From DATGMS01 sp035303945 (lineage in GTDB: Bacteria > Bacteroidota > Bacteroidia > Cytophagales > Cyclobacteriaceae), in NCBI GenBank assembly GCA_035303945.1, contig DATGQZ010000014.1, positions 1 through 64,000 of the forward strand: a DNA stretch of 64,000 nucleotides, given 5' to 3'. The position numbers were made by a program, and so were the translations under genes. Under the pieces are notes generated by a model. The model had not been told where the DNA came from. It did not search any database and saw only the letters and a list, made by a program, of their open reading frames with translations. Every line of letters begins with the position of its first letter. Within the stretch, counting starts at the first letter, position 1. Of this stretch, positions 32,653-40,479 are shown in pieces.

Positions 32653-33891
32653 ATGGCTGATTTGAAAAATATCCCCGTTGTAATTATCAGTATGTCCCGA
32701 TGGGACGGTGATTACTCCTCCACTTCTTGGTCCCTTGCCAAAACATTCGCAAAAGAGCGAGTTGTCATTTATGTAGATTATCCCTATACTTGGTCAGAGT
32801 ACCTAAGGAAAAAGAATACACCAGCCGTACGCAGAAGAAAAAGAGCCCTTTTCGGACAGCAGCTTGGACTTATACCGTTAAGTCAATACGCGGATAAGCT
32901 GTATGCATTGACGCCGCCCTTGGTGTTTCCGGTCAACTGGCTTTCTAAAGGAAGGGCTTATAATCTATTTTCCTCCCAAACCGATAAGATACTTTGGAAA
33001 AGCATCAAGTCATCCCTTAGGGAACTGGGTTTGAAGGAGGTGATATTGTTTAATGCTTTTAACCCCTTATATTTGGCTGTACCGCCTGAGGACGATGCCA
33101 TAAAAGCCGTAGTTTACCAGTCTCAAGACAACATAAGAGCTTTAGAAGCCTATCTGCGAAAACACGGCAGTGAGGCTGAAGTAATAGCCATCCAGCATGC
33201 CCACCTAAGCATCGCCACTTCCAGGCAACTGCAACAGGACCTCACCCAATTGTCCGGTAAAAAGGTGGCATACTTACCCAATGCGGCTGATTATAATTTG
33301 TTTAAAAAAGCCTATTTAGAGAAGTTGGCCAAACCCGCTGATTTGAATGATATTTCCGGACCAATGATTGGATATACTGGAAATATTTGTCATCGTCTTG
33401 ACTACGATTTGATCAAAGCCATTTGTGAGGCACACCCCGACAAGCATTTGGTAATGGTAGGACCCCGCAATCACTATGGGCATACTGACATTGATCTGGA
33501 CGCTATCCCGAATTTGCATTTTCTGGGCGCTAAGCGGCTAGAAGCGTTACCAGCATACCTTGCCCATTTTGATGTGTTAATACTTCCTTTCCTAATTAAT
33601 GAAGTGACAAGGAGTATCTATCCCTTAAAAATAAACGAATATCTGGCTTCAGGCAAACCTGTAGTAGCTACTCCTTTTTCTGAAGACATCAAAAGCTTTG
33701 GAGATTGGATCAGTATTGAAGCTGACCATTCCCTCTTCACCCGGGCCATTCAAAAGGAATTGGATGAAGACACTTTAGAAAAGCAGCAGGCAAGAAATCG
33801 GGCTGCATCAAAAAACACATGGGAAGAAAGAGCAAACCGATTATGGCAATTGCTAAATGAAGCATTGACAACAGGGGGATCCGATAAATGA
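32653..33891 (+). CDS. Glycosyltransferase (GT-B, GT4-like)
   Basis: A 412-residue GT-B type enzyme without signal peptide. The N-terminal domain starts with IPVVIISMSRWDGDYSSTSW, where the SRWD motif followed by a serine-rich loop is typical of a subgroup of sugar transferases in exopolysaccharide loci. The C-terminal domain has GPMIGYTGNICHRLDYDLI, HLVMVGPRNHYGH and the donor-binding region VLILPFLINEVTRSIYPLKI, then NEYLASGKPVVATPF. The exact activity is unknown. It stands alone on the plus strand between two minus-strand genes and ends 28 bp from the convergent sugar transferase gene. Confidence 0.82.
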   Translation: MADLKNIPVVIISMSRWDGDYSSTSWSLAKTFAKERVVIYVDYPYTWSEYLRKKNTPAVRRRKRALFGQQLGLIPLSQYADKLYALTPPLVFPVNWLSKGRAYNLFSSQTDKILWKSIKSSLRELGLKEVILFNAFNPLYLAVPPEDDAIKAVVYQSQDNIRALEAYLRKHGSEAEVIAIQHAHLSIATSRQLQQDLTQLSGKKVAYLPNAADYNLFKKAYLEKLAKPADLNDISGPMIGYTGNICHRLDYDLIKAICEAHPDKHLVMVGPRNHYGHTDIDLDAIPNLHFLGAKRLEALPAYLAHFDVLILPFLINEVTRSIYPLKINEYLASGKPVVATPFSEDIKSFGDWISIEADHSLFTRAIQKELDEDTLEKQQARNRAASKNTWEERANRLWQLLNEALTTGGSDK

Positions 33892-33919
33892 GGTTGATTA
33901 AGATCCTAAAAGGGACATG

Positions 33920-35107
33920 CTATACGTTTTCGCTTTGAAAGAGTGCAGGAATAGTCCGCAAAATAATTTTGATGTCAAACCACAAGTTGAAGTTTTTGAC
34001 ATAATCGTTGTCAAGACTTAACCGTTCTTCCTCTGACATACTTCCCCTTCCACGCTTCTCCACTTGCCATAGACCTGTAATGCCCGCAGGTCCTAGAAAT
34101 CTCAATGCATACTTATCAGTTGTGATTTTTTCTGCCTCATATAACGGTAAAGGGCGGTTTCCCACCAAAGACATGTCTCCAATCAATACGTTCCAAAGCT
34201 GGGGCAATTCGTCGATACTGGTATTTCTAATAAATTTCCCCACTTTGGTTACCCTGGGATCATCAAGGATTTTGATAAATGCAGACTCTTTGCCCGACCC
34301 TCCTCCAGCCTTAAACAGCTTCTCGCAATACAAATTTTTATCGTCATAGATGGGTTGCATACAGCCTCCGCCGGCTTGCTCGCAAAGTTCGCAAAGTTCC
34401 CTTACCTGTGTTGCTGGCGCTGATTCCTGCTTCTTCCCAGCTTCATATTGGTTCAGATGCTTCAGCTCTTTTAACTTAGCGTCAGCTCCTGTATACATGG
34501 ACCGGAATTTATAGAACTTGAATATGTTATAACCTGTACCTACGCGATAGGAATAGTAAAAAACTGGTCCTTTGGACTCAAGCTTGATGGCTATTGCTAC
34601 GATCAAAAATAGTGGTGACAACAACAGCAGCGCAGCACTAGATGCTATGACATCAAAAAGCCGTTTGGCAAGGGGCATTTTAAATTCTTCTAAGACAGAA
34701 ATTTGCTTCCGCTCCGCTGATGTGCCCGGATATTTCAGAAAGAAATCGAGACGATATTTTAGTGCTTGGGGATTAATAGGAATCGGAAAAATATCAATTA
34801 TACCTTGCGCCAGGCATTCTTTCACTACCGCTGAATTGATGGTAGACGTCACAAGAAAAAAAGGGATATCTGTAAATCCCAGACTATTGATCGTTTGCTT
34901 AAGTCGAATGCCGTGTAAACCGTGCAGTTCAGATACACTTAAGATAAGGGAATAAGGGATTTTTTGCTGTTTCAGATCATTATATAGAATCACCCCATTG
35001 GAAAATATGCGCAATGCATAACTCTCCTCTAAAGCATCCTCAATTTGTTGCGCCAGCACCTTGTCTTCTGAAACGACTGCAATCAAAGGCTTATCGTGCT
35101 CCTTCAT
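33920..35107 (-). CDS. Initiating sugar transferase fused to an N-terminal pseudo-receiver domain
   Basis: A 395-residue protein. Residues about 7-125 have the receiver fold pattern (IAVVSEDKVLAQQIEDAL; FFLVTST), but the phospho-acceptor Asp is replaced by Ser in SLILSVSELHG and the conserved Lys is missing in DIFPIPINPQAL. From about 147 comes a polyprenyl-phosphate sugar-1-phosphate transferase (WbaP/ExoY class): KRLFDVIASSAALLLLSPLF (membrane helix), GPVFYYSYRVG, FYKFRSMYTGAD, TSIDELPQLWNVLIGDMSLV and GITGLWQVEKRGRG. Between FRSM and the DELPQ block is an insertion with four cysteines (C239, C242, C249, C261), a possible metal site. It attaches the first sugar to the lipid carrier. It is 3 bp downstream of a receiver-only gene. 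Confidence 0.9.
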   Translation of the reverse strand: MKEHDKPLIAVVSEDKVLAQQIEDALEESYALRIFSNGVILYNDLKQQKIPYSLILSVSELHGLHGIRLKQTINSLGFTDIPFFLVTSTINSAVVKECLAQGIIDIFPIPINPQALKYRLDFFLKYPGTSAERKQISVLEEFKMPLAKRLFDVIASSAALLLLSPLFLIVAIAIKLESKGPVFYYSYRVGTGYNIFKFYKFRSMYTGADAKLKELKHLNQYEAGKKQESAPATQVRELCELCEQAGGGCMQPIYDDKNLYCEKLFKAGGGSGKESAFIKILDDPRVTKVGKFIRNTSIDELPQLWNVLIGDMSLVGNRPLPLYEAEKITTDKYALRFLGPAGITGLWQVEKRGRGSMSEEERLSLDNDYVKNFNLWFDIKIILRTIPALFQSENV

Positions 35108-35110
35108 ACA

Positions 35111-35515
35111 TCAAAAAGAATATGATCCCTTGCCGGTTCTTCTTAAGATTGAGTTGATCCGTGCTTCTAGTTCCTTGGGATTAAAAGGTTTTACCATAAA
35201 GTCGTCGGCACCGGCATTTAATACTTCTATTTTTTGTTCAGATGACTCTGTCGCAGAGAGCATGATTAAGGGAATAGAAGAAAAAAATCCGCTAGACCGG
35301 ATCATTTTGACAAATTCCAAGCCACTGATATCAGGCATAGACAAGTCACAGATAATAATGTCCGGCAAATGACCTGCCTGCATCCGTTTGATCCCATCTT
35401 CAGCATTATTTTGGACATCTACTTCAAATCTCTCTTTAAAAAAGTGCTGAATAATCCTCAACACAGATGGTTCGTCATCAATCGCCAAAATGCGGAATTT
35501 GCCATTATTTTTCAT
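35111..35515 (-). CDS. Single-domain response regulator
   Basis: A 134-residue receiver with every active-site residue: Asp13-Asp14 (LAIDDEPS), Asp57 (IICDLSMPD), Thr/Ser in IMLSATES and Lys109 (MVKPFNP). There is no output domain. The ATG at 35515 gives a standard receiver start; the frame is open to 35563, but those 16 residues are unlike the family. It is 3 bp upstream of the pseudo-receiver/sugar transferase gene, so the two are co-transcribed and may interact through their receiver folds. The hybrid kinase with a terminal HPt at 18626 is the obvious candidate phosphodonor; that is inference. Confidence 0.93.
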   Translation of the reverse strand: MKNNGKFRILAIDDEPSVLRIIQHFFKERFEVDVQNNAEDGIKRMQAGHLPDIIICDLSMPDISGLEFVKMIRSSGFFSSIPLIMLSATESSEQKIEVLNAGADDFMVKPFNPKELEARINSILRRTGKGSYSF

Positions 35516-35886
35516 ATTCGCAGGGCTTTTAACAGCCGTCAATTGTGGGTTGAACAAGATCAATCAACCTGGTGATATTTCGTAGTTCAAATTTATAGCT
35601 GAATACTACAACAACCTAGCAAATAATGCATTTAAAACCTGCTAAACCTTATTTACCAAATAGATTCAATTCGTTCTTCGCCACTCGATTGAAGCGATTG
35701 CCGAACCAGGCTGTTATCTACTTTTCTACTTGAGAATTAGCGAAAAATTGTCTCTAAAGGTCCTAGCATTATCCAAAATAATCCCATATCTTTCATCTAC
35801 AATGCTATGGCTTTGACCGGTTTACTACTCCTGAGGGGATGGTTTCGGTTTAAAACAACGCATTTCTACCTCTAACACATACAGCC
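35516..35886. other. Intergenic region without recognised genes
   Basis: About 370 bp between the divergent receiver gene and the small basic peptide. It contains a nearby repeat of CGATTG and a TATCTTTC at 35787-35794 that is one base off the -7 consensus. I see no structured RNA or convincing gene. Confidence 0.4.
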
Positions 35887-36003
35887 ATGTCAAAAGACAA
35901 AAGTATCAAAAAGGAAACTAATAAAAAGGAACCTGCCAAAAGTTTAAAAGAAAAGAGGGCCGACAAAAAAGCCAAGCAGGAAGCAAAGCGAAAGGATGGC
36001 TAG
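35887..36003 (+). CDS. Small lysine-rich 38-residue protein
   Basis: MSKDKSIKKETNKKEPAKSL continues with KEKRADKKAKQEAKRKDG. More than a third of the residues are lysine and about a fifth acidic; it is predicted to be disordered or a single charged helix. Highly basic short proteins of this kind with an SLKEKRAxKKAK core occur in Bacteroidota, as far as I recall, without assigned function. A good terminator hairpin follows 27 bp after the stop, which supports a real transcript. Possible roles are nucleic-acid or ribosome binding, but nothing in the sequence shows which. Confidence 0.65.
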   Translation: MSKDKSIKKETNKKEPAKSLKEKRADKKAKQEAKRKDG

Positions 36004-36029
36004 ACTAAACGTGTTTAGCAGTTAATACA

Positions 36030-36058
36030 ATGGCTATGTTTTCATAGCCATTTTTTTC
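36030..36058 (+). terminator. Rho-independent terminator
   Basis: ATGGCTATG, TTTT loop, CATAGCCAT, then a run of T. It follows the small lysine-rich gene. Confidence 0.88.
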
Positions 36059-36124
36059 TTTATCCGTTTGTAACTGTAATAATAGCTTTATCACAAAAAG
36101 CGAAAGTGCATGTACTTCCTGGCG

Positions 36125-36132
36125 TATATTTG
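36125..36132 (+). promoter_or_regulatory. Candidate -7 box of the NIPSNAP gene
   Basis: TATATTTG matches TAnnTTTG exactly, 28 bp before the ATG at 36161. No clear -33 element was seen. Confidence 0.5.
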
Positions 36133-36160
36133 GTCCGATCAATAACACAAAATAACACTT

Positions 36161-36946
36161 ATGAAACTACTAAGATTCTCGAATATCCTGATGCTATTGG
36201 GATTTCTGGTCTTCTCATCCTCCTACGGCTACGCCCAAAGCAGGGATTTTTATGAATTAAAGATTTACCACATTGACAGCCCAGAACAAGAAAAACGGCT
36301 CGATGATTATTTAGCAAAGGCTTTCATTCCCGCACTTCATCGCGCCGGGATCTCAAAGGTGGGCGTATTTAAACCTCTTCTTTCGGATACAAAGGAGGCA
36401 GGAACAAAGGTGTATGTTTTTGTTCCCTACAAAAGTCTTGAACAATTTGCGCAGCTTCCACAGCAATTGGAAAAGGACAAGGAATACCTTCAAAGCGGAA
36501 AAGACTACATCGATGCTGCACACAATAATGCGCCTTACCGCCGCGTCGAAACCAGCCTTATGAGAGCCTTCACGGGTATGCCGCGTTTCCAAGAGTCCAA
36601 ATTGACCAGTCCCAAAAAGGATAGGGTGTACGAGTTGCGCAGCTATGAAAGTGCTACAGAGAAGCTATATGTAAACAAGGTTAAGATGTTTAATGAAGGC
36701 GAAATTGAAATATTTGACCGTTTGGGCTTTAATGCTATTTTCTATGCTGAAGTAATTGCTGGCGCCAACATGCCTAACTTGATGTACCTTACCACTTTTG
36801 AGAATATGGATTCGGAGAAAGCGCATTGGGAAGCTTTCCGTACAGACGCCCAATGGGAAAAGATGAGGGTGATGGAAGAATATCAAAACAACGTAAGCCG
36901 TAATGATACTAGGTTACTGTATCCCGCGGATTATTCCGATTTGTAA
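36161..36946 (+). CDS. Secreted NIPSNAP family protein
   Basis: A 261-residue exported protein with a Sec signal peptide (cleavage near YGYAQ-S). Two ferredoxin-like NIPSNAP-type domains follow: the first starts RDFYELKIYHIDSPEQEKRL, the second KDRVYELRSYESATEKLYVNK, each followed by a KxxMFNEGEIEIF- or GVFKPL-like core and a GANMPNLMYLTTF strand. Bacterial NIPSNAP proteins have no settled enzymatic role. They are frequent in Bacteroidota and Planctomycetes near sugar-catabolic genes. It is monocistronic, with a -7 box upstream and a hairpin terminator downstream. Confidence 0.88.
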   Translation: MKLLRFSNILMLLGFLVFSSSYGYAQSRDFYELKIYHIDSPEQEKRLDDYLAKAFIPALHRAGISKVGVFKPLLSDTKEAGTKVYVFVPYKSLEQFAQLPQQLEKDKEYLQSGKDYIDAAHNNAPYRRVETSLMRAFTGMPRFQESKLTSPKKDRVYELRSYESATEKLYVNKVKMFNEGEIEIFDRLGFNAIFYAEVIAGANMPNLMYLTTFENMDSEKAHWEAFRTDAQWEKMRVMEEYQNNVSRNDTRLLYPADYSDL

Positions 36947-36958
36947 CAGCCAGAAATG

Positions 36959-36992
36959 AATAGGGATCCGTTTTTACTGATCCCTATTTTAT
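36959..36992. terminator. Hairpin terminator between convergent genes
   Basis: AATAGGGATC, a 10-nt T-rich loop, GATCCCTATT, then TTATT. It lies between the NIPSNAP gene and the minus-strand gene ending at 37019. Confidence 0.75.
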
Positions 36993-37018
36993 TGATGTTG
37001 GTCAAGAAATTCAATGTA

Positions 37019-37618
37019 TCATTTTTCTGGAGCAGGCGGGTTGAGCATGATGTGTGCTCTATGGGTACCCGGGTCCATGATCCAAGGCATTCCAGGCACA
37101 TCAGGGCTGAGTGGCAATCCGGTGGATTCAGCAGTCGCATAAGGAATATAAACGACATACCGGAAATTACCCCCCTTCACCTCCCCAGTTTTCGTGTCGA
37201 ACGCAGACGCATCATTGGCATAGTAGACAAATAAGGTGGTTCCATGGGCAGGCATCTTCAGTTTTCCATTTTTCACCTCTTCCTCCCTCTGGTTGAAAAT
37301 TTCTTGAAACGATTTCCCTTCTTTTTTCAAAGCTCGGCCCCGCTCCATAAATGGTTCTAATTCTTCTGGGTAGCAGGAGACGCTAAAACCTGGATTTTGG
37401 GGATCATCAGCTAGACAAATCATTTTGTTCGTGCCTTTGCGCAACACAACCAGTTCACCCTTTCCATCATAGCCCAATACGCTCGCTCCCTCTCGCAACC
37501 CCTCCGGAGCAGCCAAGACAGCGGCTCTAATTTGGACATCGGGAGAGGGGATTACAACCTGAGAGCAAACAGGAAAAGGCAATGCTCCTAAACAGAGCCA
37601 TAATGCAAACTTCTTCAT
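37019..37618 (-). CDS. Secreted protein of unknown function
   Basis: A 199-residue exported protein if it starts at 37618 (MKKFALWLCLGALPFPVCSQ, a normal signal peptide); an ATG eight codons upstream at 37642 is in frame but spoils the signal. The mature part begins with a helix (QIRAAVLAAPEGLREGASVL), then GYDGKGELVVLRKGTNKMIC and a conserved-looking LADDPQNPGFSVSCYP, and ends PGMPWIMDPGTHRAHIMLNP. I recall the same arrangement in unassigned secreted proteins of several phyla, but no function. It is single-gene, convergent with NIPSNAP and downstream of the Hsp20 gene terminator. Confidence 0.7.
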   Translation of the reverse strand: MKKFALWLCLGALPFPVCSQVVIPSPDVQIRAAVLAAPEGLREGASVLGYDGKGELVVLRKGTNKMICLADDPQNPGFSVSCYPEELEPFMERGRALKKEGKSFQEIFNQREEEVKNGKLKMPAHGTTLFVYYANDASAFDTKTGEVKGGNFRYVVYIPYATAESTGLPLSPDVPGMPWIMDPGTHRAHIMLNPPAPEK

Positions 37619-37696
37619 AGCCAGCGAAAATCCGTGAAACATCTGTTAACCTTGTACCTAAAGTACAATAATCCGTCCGTAAATGCCACTGAATAA

Positions 37697-37727
37697 ACGA
37701 AAAAAGGACAGCCATGGGGCCGTCCTT
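37697..37727 (-). terminator. Rho-independent terminator of the distal hsp20 gene
   Basis: Read on the minus strand: AAGGAC, mismatch, GCC, ATGG loop region and the complementary arm, followed by TTTTTTCG. It lies 23 bp after the Hsp20 stop at 37750. Confidence 0.75.
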
Positions 37728-37749
37728 CATTGCTTTGCCGAAAGCGTTA

Positions 37750-38184
37750 TTAATGAATAGCTATCATCTTTGCAGGCTTTTTCTTGGCTTCTTCCTTCTT
37801 AGGAATCCAAAGGTTTAGAATCCCGTCTGTATAGCTTGCGTTGATTTGATCAGCTTCTACTGTATTGGGAAGATAGAAAGACCTTCTGAATGAATGATAG
37901 CTGAATTCTTTTCTCGTGTACCTTTCATTTTTCTCTTCATGGTCTTCAGACACTTCTGAAGATACGGTCAACATGTCGTTATCCAACTCTACGTGGAAAT
38001 CATCTTTCTTCATGCCAGGGGCTGCGATTTCTACTGTAAAGCCATCATTATTTTCTCTAATGTTCACCCGAGGCACAAGACCATTTCCAACAGATTTAGA
38101 CCAGTCAAACAGGTCCCTGGTAAAGAAGTCATCAAACAACGCTGTTGACGCAGGGAAGAAACTGTTTCTTTTTACGAGGTTCAT
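37750..38184 (-). CDS. Small heat-shock protein Hsp20
   Basis: A 144-residue alpha-crystallin-type chaperone. The short N-terminal arm (LVKRNSFFPASTALFDDFF) leads to the alpha-crystallin domain from RVNIRENNDGFTVEIAAPG to SYTDGILNLWIPKKEE, which holds the GxLxLxxPK-like core; the tail contains the IxI-like KMIAIH. It binds unfolding proteins in the cytoplasm without ATP. It is the third gene of an Hsp20-DnaJ-Hsp20 run on the minus strand. The 150-bp gap to dnaJ is long enough for its own promoter and contains a GACAT/ATGTC dyad. Confidence 0.95.
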   Translation of the reverse strand: MNLVKRNSFFPASTALFDDFFTRDLFDWSKSVGNGLVPRVNIRENNDGFTVEIAAPGMKKDDFHVELDNDMLTVSSEVSEDHEEKNERYTRKEFSYHSFRRSFYLPNTVEADQINASYTDGILNLWIPKKEEAKKKPAKMIAIH

Positions 38185-38334
38185 AGTTGTAAGATTTAAG
38201 GTTAAACATCACTTAATCGTATCCACTTTTAGATACTCAATACTGGTCTTTCAAATTCGATACCAACCTAAATTTTGTAGTTAAAAGCCCTTTTTAAAGT
38301 GAAATTATGACATCTTCAGCTGTGAAATATGTCG

Positions 38335-39243
38335 TTATTTCAGTTGTTCGAGGATCTGTCTTTGTTGACTTGTCAGTGTCTCTGGCATCTTTATTAGCAA
38401 CGTAACATACAAGTCGCCGTATTCCCCCGGCTTGTTATACACCGGCATGCCTCTCCCTTTGAGGCGGACTTTTTTTCCATTTGAAGTACATTCCGCAAGC
38501 TTGATATTTAATTTACCTGCAAAAGTGTCTAGCTCCTGTTTACCGCCTAGTAAAGCAGTAAATACATCTATCGGCTGTTGCATATAGAGATCCTCCCCTT
38601 TAATCTCGTATTTAGGGTGAGGCTTTACCTTAACTGTCAAATACAGATCCCCCCTGCCATTCATCCCTTTAGTACCCTTACCTTTTATCTTCAATTTGAG
38701 TCCGTCATAGGCACCCGGCTTGATTTTCACTTTTATTTTTTCTCCACCTAAATCCACAATTCTTTGGGTTCCATAGTAGGCTTCCTGCAGATCGATTGGA
38801 AGTTCTCCCTGAAGATCTGCAGCAGGGTTTTCAAAATCGAACGAAAAACCCCGTGAACCGGTACTCCCTCCCATACCTCCAAAGAATGAGTTGAAGAATT
38901 CGGAAAAGCCACTTCCGGATCCGAAAAGGTCCTCAGGATTTCCGTAAAAGCCCCTTTCTCTTCTTCCCTGCCTAGAGTCTTCCGCCCCGCCGAAAGAACC
39001 GAAGTCTACGTTCTCGTACTGCCTCCAATTAGCGCCAAGTTGATCGTACTTCTTTCTCTTTTCTGGATCACCCAGCACTTCATGTGCCTCTGCAATCGCC
39101 TTAAATTTCTCCTCAGCCTTTTTATCGCCCGGGTTCTTATCAGGATGATATTTGACAGCCAGCTTTCTGTAGGCTTTTTTTATTTCTTCTTGGGAAGCTT
39201 TCTTTTCCACCCCTAGTACGGAATAGTAGTCCTTAAAGTCCAT
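38335..39243 (-). CDS. DnaJ/CbpA-like J-domain co-chaperone
   Basis: A 302-residue co-chaperone with an N-terminal J domain (residues 1-68, HPD motif at 33-35), a Gly/Phe-rich linker (about 70-140) and the C-terminal substrate-binding domain (IDLQEAYYGTQRIV; GMNGRGDLYLTVKV; GRGMPVYNKPGEYGDLYV). There is no CxxCxGxG zinc-finger region, so it is of the CbpA (class B) type. It stimulates a DnaK, which is not encoded here. Being flanked by two hsp20 genes on the same strand suggests a heat-inducible unit that hands clients from the small heat-shock proteins to DnaK. Confidence 0.94.
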   Translation of the reverse strand: MDFKDYYSVLGVEKKASQEEIKKAYRKLAVKYHPDKNPGDKKAEEKFKAIAEAHEVLGDPEKRKKYDQLGANWRQYENVDFGSFGGAEDSRQGRRERGFYGNPEDLFGSGSGFSEFFNSFFGGMGGSTGSRGFSFDFENPAADLQGELPIDLQEAYYGTQRIVDLGGEKIKVKIKPGAYDGLKLKIKGKGTKGMNGRGDLYLTVKVKPHPKYEIKGEDLYMQQPIDVFTALLGGKQELDTFAGKLNIKLAECTSNGKKVRLKGRGMPVYNKPGEYGDLYVTLLIKMPETLTSQQRQILEQLK

Positions 39244-39320
39244 AACTTATTAATTTAGGGTTGTACAGCATCCTTTAAAGCAATGAAGTAGAACGGGATC
39301 CGCTCTACTTCATTCTTATA

Positions 39321-39761
39321 TTAGGCTACAGTGATATGCTTAGGGGGTTGAGGCTTCGCTTCTTCACGTTTTGGAATATGAATCTGAAGCACTCCATTAA
39401 CATAGCTCGCGCTGATTTTTTCAGTGTCTACGTCCTCCGGCAAAGTGAACCTCCTCTCAAATGCTTGATAGGAAAATTCTTTCCTAGTATAAGCGTGATC
39501 TTCTTTAGTAGTTTCACCTGTCTTCGTTGAAGAAATACTCAACAAGTTATCATCCAACTTAATGCTGAAATCCTCTTTTGCCATTCCTGGTACCGCCAAT
39601 TCCACCTGATAATCATCTTTGCTCTCTTTGATATTTACTTTGGGCAAAGATGATCCACCTGTAGCTAATCCACCTCTGTTCAGAAGTTGAAAGTCAGGTG
39701 CAAAGAAGTTGTCAAAGAGACCTTGAAATCTCATATCCGGTATTGTTCTTACGAGTGTCAT
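39321..39761 (-). CDS. Small heat-shock protein Hsp20
   Basis: A 146-residue alpha-crystallin-domain chaperone, a paralogue of the one at 37750 (shared pattern KVNIKESKDDYQVELAVPG, then KDHAYTRKEFSY-like EDHAYTRKEFSYQAFERRF and SYVNGVLQIHIPKREE). The C-terminal KHITVA supplies the IxV motif used for oligomer assembly. It is the first gene of the chaperone run. Its upstream region (39762-39912) holds two short perfect dyads listed separately. Two unequal Hsp20 copies next to each other often form mixed oligomers, but that is inference here. Confidence 0.95.
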   Translation of the reverse strand: MTLVRTIPDMRFQGLFDNFFAPDFQLLNRGGLATGGSSLPKVNIKESKDDYQVELAVPGMAKEDFSIKLDDNLLSISSTKTGETTKEDHAYTRKEFSYQAFERRFTLPEDVDTEKISASYVNGVLQIHIPKREEAKPQPPKHITVA

Positions 39762-39842
39762 ATCTTTATGGTTTTAAATTTTCCAAAGTCTGTGATACCC
39801 CTAAAAACAAAAGCCGTTCCATAGCTATAACCAGGCTGTATT

Positions 39843-39857
39843 ATGCCATTTTGGCAT
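39843..39857. promoter_or_regulatory. 15-bp dyad upstream of hsp20
   Basis: ATGCCA, TTT, TGGCAT. A second perfect dyad, GTCATAATGAC, lies at 39886-39896, and ATGACATC in its right flank recurs in the dnaJ-hsp20 gap near 38307. These are candidate operator elements for the chaperone genes. They do not match CIRCE. Confidence 0.4.
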
Positions 39858-39912
39858 TATAAGTACCTAAAAGCAATGAAAAAAGGTCATAATGACATCA
39901 TTTTGAATCAAA

Positions 39913-40437
39913 TTACGAAAATAGCTCGTCCAGATCGCGAAAGATAGCTTCTACTTCTCTTTCCTTAATTTCATAGGCTTCATCCTTCTTTACATTGTTT
40001 TGATAATGTTTCCAATGCTTTAGTGCCTTCTTAATCACCCTAGGTGTAATATCGAACTCCGTGTGATCCAAATATTCCTTAGCTAGTGCGGAAGCTTTAT
40101 AATTTCCAAAAAGATAAATTCTTAATACGTCAACAAAATGATTACTGAGATCAAAGGCTTCTAAAGCTTCCACCAACTCCCCAGACCTAAGCGCATTACT
40201 TTTATCATGGATAATTTCCATTAAGATATTCAGGGCTTGCTCCCGCTGTTCCAATCGGCTCAACACCTTAGCAGCAAGTGATGAAACCTCCCAATCCTCG
40301 CTGCGCAATAGCTCGAGGGTTTTGTGATAGACTTCCTCCCCTCCTATAGCCGCTAACTTTTCGGCATACTTAAAGGCCTCCTGCTCGTTCTTATCCATCA
40401 ATTTTTCTATCAATAAATCAATACTACTGTTGTCCAT
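39913..40437 (-). CDS. HEAT-like helical repeat protein
   Basis: A 174-residue all-helical protein starting at 40437 (MDNSSIDLLIEKLMDKNEQE). An in-frame ATG exists nine codons upstream at 40464, but the shorter form starts the first helix cleanly. Helix pairs resembling HEAT repeats are visible (KYAEKLAAIGGEEVYHKTLE; DWEVSSLAAKVLSRLEQREQ), followed by a charged C-terminal helical region (KKALKHWKHYQNN). It is probably a protein-binding scaffold. It is divergent from the VLRF1-like gene with a gap of 42 bp and is followed by the chaperone genes, so it may belong to protein quality control. Confidence 0.65.
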   Translation of the reverse strand: MDNSSIDLLIEKLMDKNEQEAFKYAEKLAAIGGEEVYHKTLELLRSEDWEVSSLAAKVLSRLEQREQALNILMEIIHDKSNALRSGELVEALEAFDLSNHFVDVLRIYLFGNYKASALAKEYLDHTEFDITPRVIKKALKHWKHYQNNVKKDEAYEIKEREVEAIFRDLDELFS

Positions 40438-40479
40438 GGGATGATTTTTTTGGTAATTTAACAAAAATACAACCTATTG

